From NCBI GenBank assembly GCA_900557405.1, contig USSF01000020.1, forward strand, positions 1 through 33,770: a stretch of 33,770 nt of DNA. The letters run 5' to 3'. Under the pieces are notes generated by a model. The model had not been told where the DNA came from, searched no databases, and saw nothing but the letters and a program-made list of their open reading frames with translations. Shown here piece after piece: positions 24,367 through 32,189 of this stretch; the stretch's first letter is position 1; each line of letters opens with the position of its first letter. The stretch is from an uncultured Prevotella sp. GTDB taxonomy: Bacteria; Bacteroidota; Bacteroidia; Bacteroidales; Bacteroidaceae. A program made the translations under genes and the position numbers.

Positions 24367-25261
24367 AGATACGGAAGAATGGCTGGACGTGTATTTCACG
24401 CGCCCCATCGGGTTGGTTTTCACTCTGTTATGGCGACGCCTCGGCGTTCACCCTACGGTAATCACCGTGCTGGGGATGGCGCTCGGAGCCGCCGCCGGAT
24501 GGATGTTCTGGCATACGGAACTGGAATACAACATCTGGGGAATCGTGCTGATGATGCTGTCCAACTTCTGTGACTCCACCGACGGACAGCTCGCACGGCT
24601 CACTGGCAAAAAGACTCTTGTGGGCAGGGTGCTCGACGGGTTCTCGGCCGATGTCACCTTCTTCTGCGTATATTTCGCCCTCGCCATGAGGATGATGTAC
24701 CAACCCATGCCCGGCACGCAGACCGTATGGGGCGTATGGATCTGGGTGATGGCATTCATGGCCGGCATCATGAGCCATTCGCCGCAGTGTCTGCTCTCCG
24801 ACTATTACCGTCAGATTCATCTCTACTTCCTGCTCGGAAAGGAGGGCAGCGAGCTCGACAAGTCGGAGGAACAATGGAAGATATTCAGGGCAACGCCGAA
24901 GAGTTCGCTCTTCTTCCGCGCCTTCTATTACAACTACGCCAAGTATTGCGCCACACAGGAGCGCCGCTCAAGGAACTTCCAATGGATGATGCGCCTGGCG
25001 GAGAAAAAATACGGCAATCCTCTCGACATGCCCGCCAATCTGAAGGAGGAATTCCTGGCAGGCAGCCGACCGCTGATGAAATACACCAATCTGCTGACGT
25101 TCAATATGCGCGCCATCGCGCTCTACATCGCCTGTGTAATCAATCTGCCGTGGTTGTATCTGCTCTTCGAAATCATCGTGATGAACATTATGTATATATA
25201 TATGCATCATGAGCACGAACAGCTCTGCCGCAGGATAAGCTGGAAAATGGAGGAGGCGTGA
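24323..25261 (+). CDS. CDP-alcohol phosphatidyltransferase family membrane enzyme
   Basis: A 312-residue integral membrane enzyme that would move a phospho-alcohol from a CDP carrier to an acceptor. The family motif is FCDSTDGQLAR (D84, D87, G88, A91, R92), then G101 and D105. The usual fourth Asp sits at D110, five residues after D105 instead of four, which is unusual. Membrane helices occur around 43-83, 110-155 and 255-290. A soluble stretch (about 165-250) separates the last helices and is longer than in the small family members. It overlaps the ATP-grasp-like gene by 44 bases and the HAD gene by one base (TGATG), so the genes are co-translated. Acceptor and donor are unknown. Confidence 0.85.
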   Translation: MATFKQMLQASMKSKDTEEWLDVYFTRPIGLVFTLLWRRLGVHPTVITVLGMALGAAAGWMFWHTELEYNIWGIVLMMLSNFCDSTDGQLARLTGKKTLVGRVLDGFSADVTFFCVYFALAMRMMYQPMPGTQTVWGVWIWVMAFMAGIMSHSPQCLLSDYYRQIHLYFLLGKEGSELDKSEEQWKIFRATPKSSLFFRAFYYNYAKYCATQERRSRNFQWMMRLAEKKYGNPLDMPANLKEEFLAGSRPLMKYTNLLTFNMRAIALYIACVINLPWLYLLFEIIVMNIMYIYMHHEHEQLCRRISWKMEEA

Positions 25262-25962
25262 TGGCAAGAGGACTGATATTCGACTACGGCGGCACGCTCG
25301 ACACCAATGGATGCCACTGGGGCAAAGTGCTCTGGCATGCCTATGAGCAGAGCCACGCGCCCGTCGGCGAGGAGGCGTTCCGCAATGCCTACGTACACGG
25401 GGAGCGCACGCTTGCCACGAACAGGATTATCACGCCGCAGACCACATTCCGCGAAACACTCTCCGAAAAGATAAAGCTCCAGCTGGAATGGTTGGAAACC
25501 CACGGGGAAGACGACGGACTGGCGACGGAATATCACGACGCCATACTCGAGAGGGCATACTCCGTGGCAAAAAGGAATACCGCAGAATCGGCAGAAGTCC
25601 TCTCGCTGCTGGCTGCAAAATACCCGATGGTGCTGGTGAGCAACTTCTATGGCAACATAGCCACGGTGCTCAGGGAGTTCGGCTTCGAGGGGATATTCCG
25701 CCACGTGATTGAGTCTGCCGTAGTGGGGATACGTAAGCCCGACCCGCGGATCTTCGCCCTCGGATGCGAGGAGATGGGGATGAAGGCAGAGGACATCATG
25801 GTGGTGGGCGACAGCTACGACAAGGACATACTGCCTGCCAACAGCATCGGATGCCGCACAGCATGGATAAAGGGCGAAGGATGGACCGACGAGGAGATTG
25901 CGCAGCCTGTGGCCGACCATATCATTTATGAACTATCTGAATTAAAGGGGATATTGTTATAA
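25261..25962 (+). CDS. HAD-superfamily hydrolase-like protein
   Basis: A 233-residue HAD protein. Motif I is FDYGGTLDT (nucleophile D8; the usual general-acid Asp at +2 is Gly10). Motif II is LVSN, motif III the Lys of GIRKPDPRIF, and motif IV MVVGDSYDKDI. An inserted cap (about 15-110) follows motif I. It probably removes a phosphate from a pathway intermediate, but the Gly at +2 may change or weaken phosphatase activity. The ATG at 25261 overlaps the previous stop; a GTG at 25258 is an alternative. A 36-base gap leads to DUF5686. Confidence 0.82.
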   Translation: MARGLIFDYGGTLDTNGCHWGKVLWHAYEQSHAPVGEEAFRNAYVHGERTLATNRIITPQTTFRETLSEKIKLQLEWLETHGEDDGLATEYHDAILERAYSVAKRNTAESAEVLSLLAAKYPMVLVSNFYGNIATVLREFGFEGIFRHVIESAVVGIRKPDPRIFALGCEEMGMKAEDIMVVGDSYDKDILPANSIGCRTAWIKGEGWTDEEIAQPVADHIIYELSELKGILL

Positions 25963-25998
25963 GCTTATGCCACGGCATACCCACCTATTATATATAAT

Positions 25999-28554
25999 AT
26001 GACACGACTTAAAGCTATATTCATACTCCTGTTGATTGCCACGCTGAAAGTGGGCGCACAGCAGATTACGGGCGTGGTGGCAGACGATGCCACAGGCGAT
26101 AGCATACCTGCCGTGTCCATACGCTACAAGGGACAGGACAGGAGCTACGTGAGCAACGTGGACGGTACGTTTGCCATCACAAGGCACAACGGCCGGTACG
26201 TCACGTTCAGCGCCGTGGGCTACCATTCGCTCAGGATTCTCATCAGCGACAACACCCCACAGCAGATGCGCATCACGCTGAAAGCCGACACGAAAAACCT
26301 TTCGGGCGTTACAGTGAAGGCGAAGAAAGGCAAATACCGGCGCAAGGAGAACCCCGCCGTGGCGCTAATGAGAAGAGTGATTGCGGCGAAGAAGCGCACG
26401 GACATTGCCAACCACGACTTCTACCAATACAACAAATACCAGAAGATGACCGTGGCGATAAACGACATCACGGCGAAAGACCTGGAGTCCAAGCGATTCA
26501 CGAGGTCGAAATGGATGCTCAATCAGGTGGAGAGCTGCGTATACAACAACAAGATGATTCTGCCGCTGCTCGTGGACGAGACGCAGAGCAAGCATATCTA
26601 CCGCAAGGACCCACACACGGAAAAGACCATCATTGAGGGACAGAAGACGGAGGGAGTGAACCAGTTCCTGCAGTCGGGCGAATTGATAGGCACGGTGATG
26701 AAAGACGTGTTCTCCAACATCGACATCTACGACGACCAGATAAGACTTCTGCAGACGCGCTTCACGAGTCCCATCGGCAAGGATGCCATACAGTTCTACC
26801 GCTTCTACATCGTGGACACGATAAAGGTGGACCGCGACTCCTGCTTCCACATGCAGTTCATGCCGAACAACCAGCAGGATTTCGGATTCCGCGGCGAACT
26901 CTGGATTGTGAAGGATTCCACGCTCCACGTAAAGCGGTGCCACATGCAGCTGCCGCTGAAGTCGGGTATCAACTTCGTGCAGAACATGCAGATTATGCAG
27001 ACCTACAACAGGCATGACGACGGGGAATGGGTGCTGACGCAAGACGACATGGTGGCGGAACTTTCGCTCCTCGACTTCCTCACCAAGGGAATAATCATCC
27101 GCAACACGAGGATGGACGGATATTCATTCGAGCCGTTGCCAAAGAAGATGTTCAAGGGGAAAATGATAGAGGTGTTCGAGCCTGACGCAAAAATAAGGAG
27201 CAACACATACTGGCAGCAGAACAGGCTTGTGCCGCTGACGAGGTCGGAGGCTCGTATGCCGCAGTTCCTGAGCGACATGGAAAACTCCAAGAACTTCAAA
27301 TACGTGCTCTTCGGACTGAAGATATTCATAGAGAACTTCATCGAGACGGGCACCAAGGAGAAGCCCAGCAAGTTTGATATCGGACCGGTGAACACCGCCA
27401 TCACGAGCAACTTCGTGGACGGAATGAGAACCCGAATAAGCGGACAGACCACGGCGAACATGAACCGCCACCTCTTCTTCAAGGGATATTACGCCCACGG
27501 ATGGGACAGTCACAAGAACTACTACAACGGCGAACTGACATACTCGTTCAACGAGAAGCAATATCTGCCGCACGAATACCCGCGGCGCACGCTGATGTTC
27601 GCATCATCATACGACGTGTGTTCGCCATCGGACAAGTTCCTCACCACCGACAAGGACAACGTGTTCACCTCATTCAAATGGACAAAGGTGGACAAGATGA
27701 TGTTCTACAACCGTCAGCAGCTGGCGTTCGAATACGAATGGTACGGCGGACTGAAGACTTCGCTGAAGCTGAAAGCCGAGGAGAACGAGGCTTGCGGCAA
27801 TCTGCATTTCATCCCGCTGTCGATGCCTTCAACCGATGCAAACGGAATAAAGATACGCACGACGGAGGCTTCACTCCAACTGCGCTACGCCCCGGGCGAG
27901 AAGCTCATCAACTCGAAGCAAAGGCGAGTGGCGATAAACAGGGAGACTCCGATATTCGCGCTGACACACACGTTCGGCGTGAAGGGAGTATTGGGAGGCG
28001 ACTACAACTACAATTACACCGAGGCTACAATCTACAAGAGGTTCTTCCTGAACAGCTGGGGCGACCTGAACGTGGATGCACGTGCCGGAGCACAATGGAA
28101 CAAGGTGCCATACCCGCTGCTCATCATGCCGGCAGTAAACCTCTCGTATCTGGCAGCAGACGGCGTGTTCAACCTCATCAACAACATGGAATTCCTCAAC
28201 GACAGGTATGCCAGCCTCGATATATGGTGGAACATGAACGGAAAGATATTCAACCGCATCCCGCTCTTCAAGAAGCTGAAATGGAGGGAGTATATCGGTG
28301 TGAAATGCCTATGGGGCGACCTCACGAGCAAGAACAACCCCTATCTGGAAAAGAACCTGGGAGACAACATCCTGATGCACTTCCCTGAAGGGGCCAACGT
28401 GATGGACCACAACAAGCCGTATGTGGAGGCCATAATCGGAGTGACCAACATATTCAAGATTCTCAGCGTGCAGTATGTGCGTCGACTCACATACACCGAT
28501 CTGCCCACTGCCCACAAGCAGGGAGTGAGATTCAGATTCATGTTCAGATTCTAA
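25999..28554 (+). CDS. DUF5686 outer-membrane protein with carboxypeptidase-regulatory-like domain
   Basis: An 851-residue protein with a cleavable signal peptide (FILLLIATLKVGAQQ). Residues about 23-95 form a carboxypeptidase-regulatory-like beta-sandwich (GVVADDATGDSIPAVSI ... YVTFSAVGYHS), common on Bacteroidetes outer-membrane proteins. The rest is the DUF5686 domain. It ends in RFRFMFRF, a C-terminal Phe as expected for an outer-membrane beta-barrel. The function is unknown. It follows the HAD gene by 36 bases and may be the outer-membrane partner of the pathway, or merely co-transcribed. A 9-bp hairpin (28567-28588) follows 12 bases after the stop. Confidence 0.85.
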   Translation: MTRLKAIFILLLIATLKVGAQQITGVVADDATGDSIPAVSIRYKGQDRSYVSNVDGTFAITRHNGRYVTFSAVGYHSLRILISDNTPQQMRITLKADTKNLSGVTVKAKKGKYRRKENPAVALMRRVIAAKKRTDIANHDFYQYNKYQKMTVAINDITAKDLESKRFTRSKWMLNQVESCVYNNKMILPLLVDETQSKHIYRKDPHTEKTIIEGQKTEGVNQFLQSGELIGTVMKDVFSNIDIYDDQIRLLQTRFTSPIGKDAIQFYRFYIVDTIKVDRDSCFHMQFMPNNQQDFGFRGELWIVKDSTLHVKRCHMQLPLKSGINFVQNMQIMQTYNRHDDGEWVLTQDDMVAELSLLDFLTKGIIIRNTRMDGYSFEPLPKKMFKGKMIEVFEPDAKIRSNTYWQQNRLVPLTRSEARMPQFLSDMENSKNFKYVLFGLKIFIENFIETGTKEKPSKFDIGPVNTAITSNFVDGMRTRISGQTTANMNRHLFFKGYYAHGWDSHKNYYNGELTYSFNEKQYLPHEYPRRTLMFASSYDVCSPSDKFLTTDKDNVFTSFKWTKVDKMMFYNRQQLAFEYEWYGGLKTSLKLKAEENEACGNLHFIPLSMPSTDANGIKIRTTEASLQLRYAPGEKLINSKQRRVAINRETPIFALTHTFGVKGVLGGDYNYNYTEATIYKRFFLNSWGDLNVDARAGAQWNKVPYPLLIMPAVNLSYLAADGVFNLINNMEFLNDRYASLDIWWNMNGKIFNRIPLFKKLKWREYIGVKCLWGDLTSKNNPYLEKNLGDNILMHFPEGANVMDHNKPYVEAIIGVTNIFKILSVQYVRRLTYTDLPTAHKQGVRFRFMFRF

Positions 28555-28566
28555 CCAGGCTCCCCA

Positions 28567-28588
28567 TGTCATCGGATTACCGATGACA
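28567..28588 (+). terminator. hairpin after DUF5686
   Basis: TGTCATCGG / CCGATGACA is a perfect 9-bp stem with loop atta. No T-run follows, so it may be a processing hairpin or weak terminator. clpS starts 48 bases on. Confidence 0.4.
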
Positions 28589-28635
28589 GGCGATGCCCGA
28601 CAATTCATCAACTATAAAATAATAATCAAACAGAT

Positions 28636-28938
28636 ATGCCACAGCAACAGACAAACGAAAGAATCAAGGAAAGGACAAGATACAATTTCCCGAAACTGTA
28701 CAAGGTTATCATCTTCAACGATGAAATCACCACAATGGACTTCGTGGTGATGATTCTGCGCAAGGTGTTCCACAAGGATGAGGGAGAGGCTGAAAGGCTT
28801 ATGCTGGATGTCCACAACAACGGACAGGCCGTAGTGGGCGTCTACTCCTACGATATGGCAAGGACAAAAGTGGGACAGGTTACAATGATGGCACAGGAAA
28901 AGGGTTTCCCGCTCCGACTCGTCTACCAGCCGGAATAG
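28636..28938 (+). CDS. clpS: ClpS adaptor (N-degron recognition)
   Basis: A 100-residue adaptor that delivers proteins with N-degron residues (Leu, Phe, Tyr, Trp) to ClpAP. The N-end pocket is visible in YKVIIFNDEITTMDF: N28, D29, E30 and M34 correspond to E. coli N34, D35, D36 and M40, with Glu in place of Asp36. H60 in DVHNNG matches H66. The segment GVYSYDMARTKVGQV is also conserved. It is followed by clpA and aat, forming a three-gene N-degron set. Confidence 0.93.
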   Translation: MPQQQTNERIKERTRYNFPKLYKVIIFNDEITTMDFVVMILRKVFHKDEGEAERLMLDVHNNGQAVVGVYSYDMARTKVGQVTMMAQEKGFPLRLVYQPE

Positions 28939-29022
28939 AACAACACACAGGCTTGGACAAAGGAAATTTCAGATTGAACGAAACAAGGGTAAGACAATTT
29001 TCTAAACTACAATAAAAGATAA

Positions 29023-31239
29023 ATGGAGAACTCAGAAAGCATGAACAATGCCGTGCAGACGGCTGTCAACACAGCAAGCCAGATGCACCACGAATATATA
29101 ACACCGGAGCATCTGCTCTACGGACTAACGCAGCAGGTGGACTTCAAGGCTTCACTCTGGCAATGCGACGCAAACGACGAGACCATAAGACTTCAACTCA
29201 AATCATGGCTTGAGACACAGGAGAAGGTGGGCGACACGCTCACGCTTCCGATACCTTCATTGCAGTTTACCGACGTGATGAAAAACGCACTGAAGATTGC
29301 ACTGAGGAGCAACGCCAGATGTGTGGACGCAAAGGAATACGTGGAGGCAATCCTGATGTTGCAGGACTCCATGGCAGCATATATCCTCGGCAAAGAGGTG
29401 GACGGCAAGGAGGCAGCTTTTTTTTCAGCCCTCGATACGCTCTATGGAGCAAGGGTTGACGAGGATGACTACGAACCGGACGGATTCATGGACGCACCGG
29501 ACTTCCGCCCGGAGAACTGGAAGACTCTCGTAACCGACATCTCCGAAGAGGCAAAGACCCACACGCCGCTCATCGGCAGGGAGATGGAGCTTGACAGGAC
29601 CATACAGATACTGTGCAGGATGGAGAAGAACAATCCGCTCCACGTGGGTGACCCCGGCGTGGGAAAGACGGCTATCATCTACGGACTTGCCGACATGATA
29701 AACCATAACAAAGTGCCCGGGAGAATCAGGGGCTGCAAGATATACGGAGTGGAAATGGGACAGCTCCTCGCCGGAGCACAATACCGCGGCGACTTCGAGA
29801 AGAGAATCAAGCTGATTCTCGACGGGGCTGCCAAGGAGAACGCCATCATCTATCTCGACGAGATACACAACATCATCGGAGCCGGAAGGGGCAGCGACGG
29901 CGGTCCTGACGCATCCAACATCCTCAAGCCCTATCTGGAATCGGGCAGGATAAGGTTCATCGGTGCGACGACACACGATGAATACAACCGCAAGATGGCA
30001 AAAGACCGCGGTATAACAAGAAGATTCCAGATGATTGACATCAAGGAACCTTCAATCGACGAGACAATAAAGATTGTCACAGGACTGCAACACAGTATGC
30101 AGGCCTTCCACGGCGTGGTATACCGCAAGGAAGCCCTGGAATATGCCGTAAGGGCGAGCGCCAGGCATATCCCCGACAGGCATCTGCCCGACAAGGCCAT
30201 CGACCTCATCGACGAGGCCGGAGCCATGCTCGAGGTGCACCCCATGAACCGCAGCCGACAGTATGTCACGAAGGCACACATCGACGAGATTCTCGTCAAG
30301 ATATGCAAGATACAGGCAAAGGCACTGAAGGACAACGACAACGAACACCTTGAATCCCTCAGACAGAACATTCTCAACAGGATATACGGTCAGGACAAGG
30401 CTGTAAACGAGGTTACCGATGCCGTGATGATGGCAAAGGCCGGTCTGAACGAGGAAGACAAGCCGCTGGCCTCGCTCCTGTTCGTCGGTCCTACCGGTGT
30501 GGGAAAAACGGAAGTGGCACGCGTGCTCGCCAAAGAGCTCGGCGTGGAGCTCGTGCGCTTCGACATGTCGGAATATACCGAGAAGCATGCCGTGGCAAAG
30601 CTCATCGGTTCGCCGGCAGGCTACGTGGGATATGAGGACGGCGGACAGCTTATCGATGCCATAAGGAATACTCCTAACTGCGTGCTCCTGCTCGACGAGA
30701 TAGAGAAGGCCCACAGCGACATATACAACATTCTGCTGCAGGTGATGGACTACGCCAAGCTCACCGACAACCGCGGGCAGAAGGCGGACTTCCGCAACGT
30801 CATCCTCATCATGACCTCCAATGCCGGAGCACAATACGCCTCGCAGGCAAGCATCGGCTTCGGCGGCGGCGTATCCAAGGGTGAGGCGATGATGAAGCAG
30901 GTGAAGAAGACCTTCAAGCCGGAGTTCATCAACCGCCTCAGCAACATCGTGGTGTTCAACGACATGGACGAACACATGGCTTCGATGATTCTCGGCAAGA
31001 AGCTCCGTGAGCTTTACGCCAAGCTGAAGGCAAAGAACGTTACAGCCTCTGCCACCGACGAGGCGCTGGCTTATCTGCAGAAGAAATGCTTCACCCGCGA
31101 ATACGGTGCGCGAGAGACCGACCGCGTCATTGCTCACGAGCTGAAACCTCTCTTCATGCGCGAAATTCTCTTCGGCAGACTCAAGAAAGGCGGCAATGCC
31201 ATCATCGACATCAAAGACAACAAGTTATCAATCAAATAA
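29023..31239 (+). CDS. clpA: ClpA, ATP-dependent unfoldase of ClpAP
   Basis: A 738-residue AAA+ unfoldase, near the usual 758. Order: N-domain (about 1-145) that docks ClpS, then AAA-1 with Walker A GDPGVGKT (about 209-216) and Walker B IIYLDEIHNIIG, then AAA-2 with Walker A GPTGVGKT (about 490-497) and Walker B LLLDEIEKAH. The ClpP-binding IGF loop (I611-G-F613) is present, so it should work with ClpP rather than act like ClpB. It lacks the long ClpB middle coiled coil. Its first gene partner, clpS, ends 84 bases upstream; aat starts 25 bases downstream. Confidence 0.94.
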   Translation: MENSESMNNAVQTAVNTASQMHHEYITPEHLLYGLTQQVDFKASLWQCDANDETIRLQLKSWLETQEKVGDTLTLPIPSLQFTDVMKNALKIALRSNARCVDAKEYVEAILMLQDSMAAYILGKEVDGKEAAFFSALDTLYGARVDEDDYEPDGFMDAPDFRPENWKTLVTDISEEAKTHTPLIGREMELDRTIQILCRMEKNNPLHVGDPGVGKTAIIYGLADMINHNKVPGRIRGCKIYGVEMGQLLAGAQYRGDFEKRIKLILDGAAKENAIIYLDEIHNIIGAGRGSDGGPDASNILKPYLESGRIRFIGATTHDEYNRKMAKDRGITRRFQMIDIKEPSIDETIKIVTGLQHSMQAFHGVVYRKEALEYAVRASARHIPDRHLPDKAIDLIDEAGAMLEVHPMNRSRQYVTKAHIDEILVKICKIQAKALKDNDNEHLESLRQNILNRIYGQDKAVNEVTDAVMMAKAGLNEEDKPLASLLFVGPTGVGKTEVARVLAKELGVELVRFDMSEYTEKHAVAKLIGSPAGYVGYEDGGQLIDAIRNTPNCVLLLDEIEKAHSDIYNILLQVMDYAKLTDNRGQKADFRNVILIMTSNAGAQYASQASIGFGGGVSKGEAMMKQVKKTFKPEFINRLSNIVVFNDMDEHMASMILGKKLRELYAKLKAKNVTASATDEALAYLQKKCFTREYGARETDRVIAHELKPLFMREILFGRLKKGGNAIIDIKDNKLSIK

Positions 31240-31264
31240 GCATAAGGTAGTCCGAAGAACCATC

Positions 31265-31972
31265 ATGATATTCCAACTCAACAAATCCATCACCTTCCCC
31301 GACCCTCATCTGGCCGAGGACGACGGACTCTTTGCCGTAGGCGGAGACCTGAGCGTAGACCGCCTGCTGCTTGCCTACAGCAACGGCATATTCCCATGGT
31401 ACAGCTTCCGCGACCAACCGCAGATTCTCTGGTATTGTCCGATGAAGCGCTTCGTGATCTTCCCCGATAAGATACACATCAGCCATTCCATGCGCACGCT
31501 GCTGAACAAGGACGAATACTCCGTGAGCATCAACAACGACTTCGACGGAGTGATAAACAACTGCAGCAAACTGCGCTACGACGAGGAAGGGGCATGGCTC
31601 GGCAAGGACATGATAAAGGCGTATACCGAACTCTATCGGCAGGGCTTTGCCGCCAGCGTGGAGGTATGGGACAAGGAGAGGAAACTGGTCGGCGGGCTCT
31701 ACGGCGTGAGTATCGGACCGGCATTCTTCGGCGAGAGCATGTTCTCGCTCGTGCCTTCAGCTTCAAAGATTGCCCTCATTTTCCTCGCAAAATACTTTCA
31801 GCAATGTGGCGGGAAGCTCATCGACTGCCAGTTTGAGACGCCACATCTGAAGAGCATGGGCGGAGAATACATCTCCTATGATGAATATATGGATATCATC
31901 CGTCAGACTGATGATACGGCAAGCGCCGACCCGGACGATTCGGAGAACGTGTGTGACAGCAAACTCCCTTAA
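31265..31972 (+). CDS. aat: leucyl/phenylalanyl-tRNA-protein transferase
   Basis: A 235-residue enzyme that adds Leu or Phe from tRNA to proteins starting with Lys or Arg, making an N-degron that ClpS reads. Family features: FPDPHLAEDDGLFAVGGDL at the N-terminus, YSNGIFPWYSF, LWYCPMKRFVIFP, and GGLYGVSIGPAFFGESMFS with its GNAT-like core. The ATG at 31265 (MIFQLNKS) is chosen; a farther in-frame ATG at 31196 would overlap clpA by 44 bases and add a non-conserved, polar leader. The gene is 25 bases after clpA. The acidic C-terminal tail (SADPDDSENVC) is not a family feature. Confidence 0.93.
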   Translation: MIFQLNKSITFPDPHLAEDDGLFAVGGDLSVDRLLLAYSNGIFPWYSFRDQPQILWYCPMKRFVIFPDKIHISHSMRTLLNKDEYSVSINNDFDGVINNCSKLRYDEEGAWLGKDMIKAYTELYRQGFAASVEVWDKERKLVGGLYGVSIGPAFFGESMFSLVPSASKIALIFLAKYFQQCGGKLIDCQFETPHLKSMGGEYISYDEYMDIIRQTDDTASADPDDSENVCDSKLP

Positions 31973-32006
31973 TCCACGGAATAAGAAAAAAAAAGTTTTT
32001 TGTTTC

Positions 32007-32084
32007 TTACCCTCACACCCTCACAATTCCGCTGGAACGCCCTGTTTATCGGGGATTCAAGGGTGAGGGTAGATGTGAGGGTAA
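32007..32084. repeat. 78-bp inverted-repeat element
   Basis: Ends are TTACCCTCACA (32007-32017) and TGTGAGGGTAA (32074-32084), a perfect 11-bp inverted repeat. An inner pair CCCTCAC (32018-32024) / GTGAGGG (32063-32069) extends the stem with a 4-base bulge. It lies in the convergent gap between aat and nqrF and carries no gene. It may be one copy of a dispersed family, but no second copy is in this window. Confidence 0.75.
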
Positions 32085-32111
32085 AATTAAGAATTTCCGT
32101 TTCTATATACA

Positions 32112-32145
32112 ATTGAAGAGTCTGCCGGAATGGAGACTCTTCAAT
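32112..32145. terminator. bidirectional hairpin between aat and nqrF
   Basis: ATTGAAGAGTCT / AGACTCTTCAAT is a perfect 12-bp stem with a 10-base loop. It lies midway between the convergent aat and nqrF stops. The T-runs are weak on both sides. Confidence 0.6.
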
Positions 32146-32189
32146 AAAAGTTCAAAAGTTCTATAAAAGTATTCCCGTTCGGGACAAGA

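Noticed and set aside
31196..31264. Upstream ATG at 31196 as start of aat
   Set aside because: It would overlap clpA by 44 bases and add a Ser/Thr/Lys-rich leader absent from the family; ATG 31265 gives the standard N-terminus.
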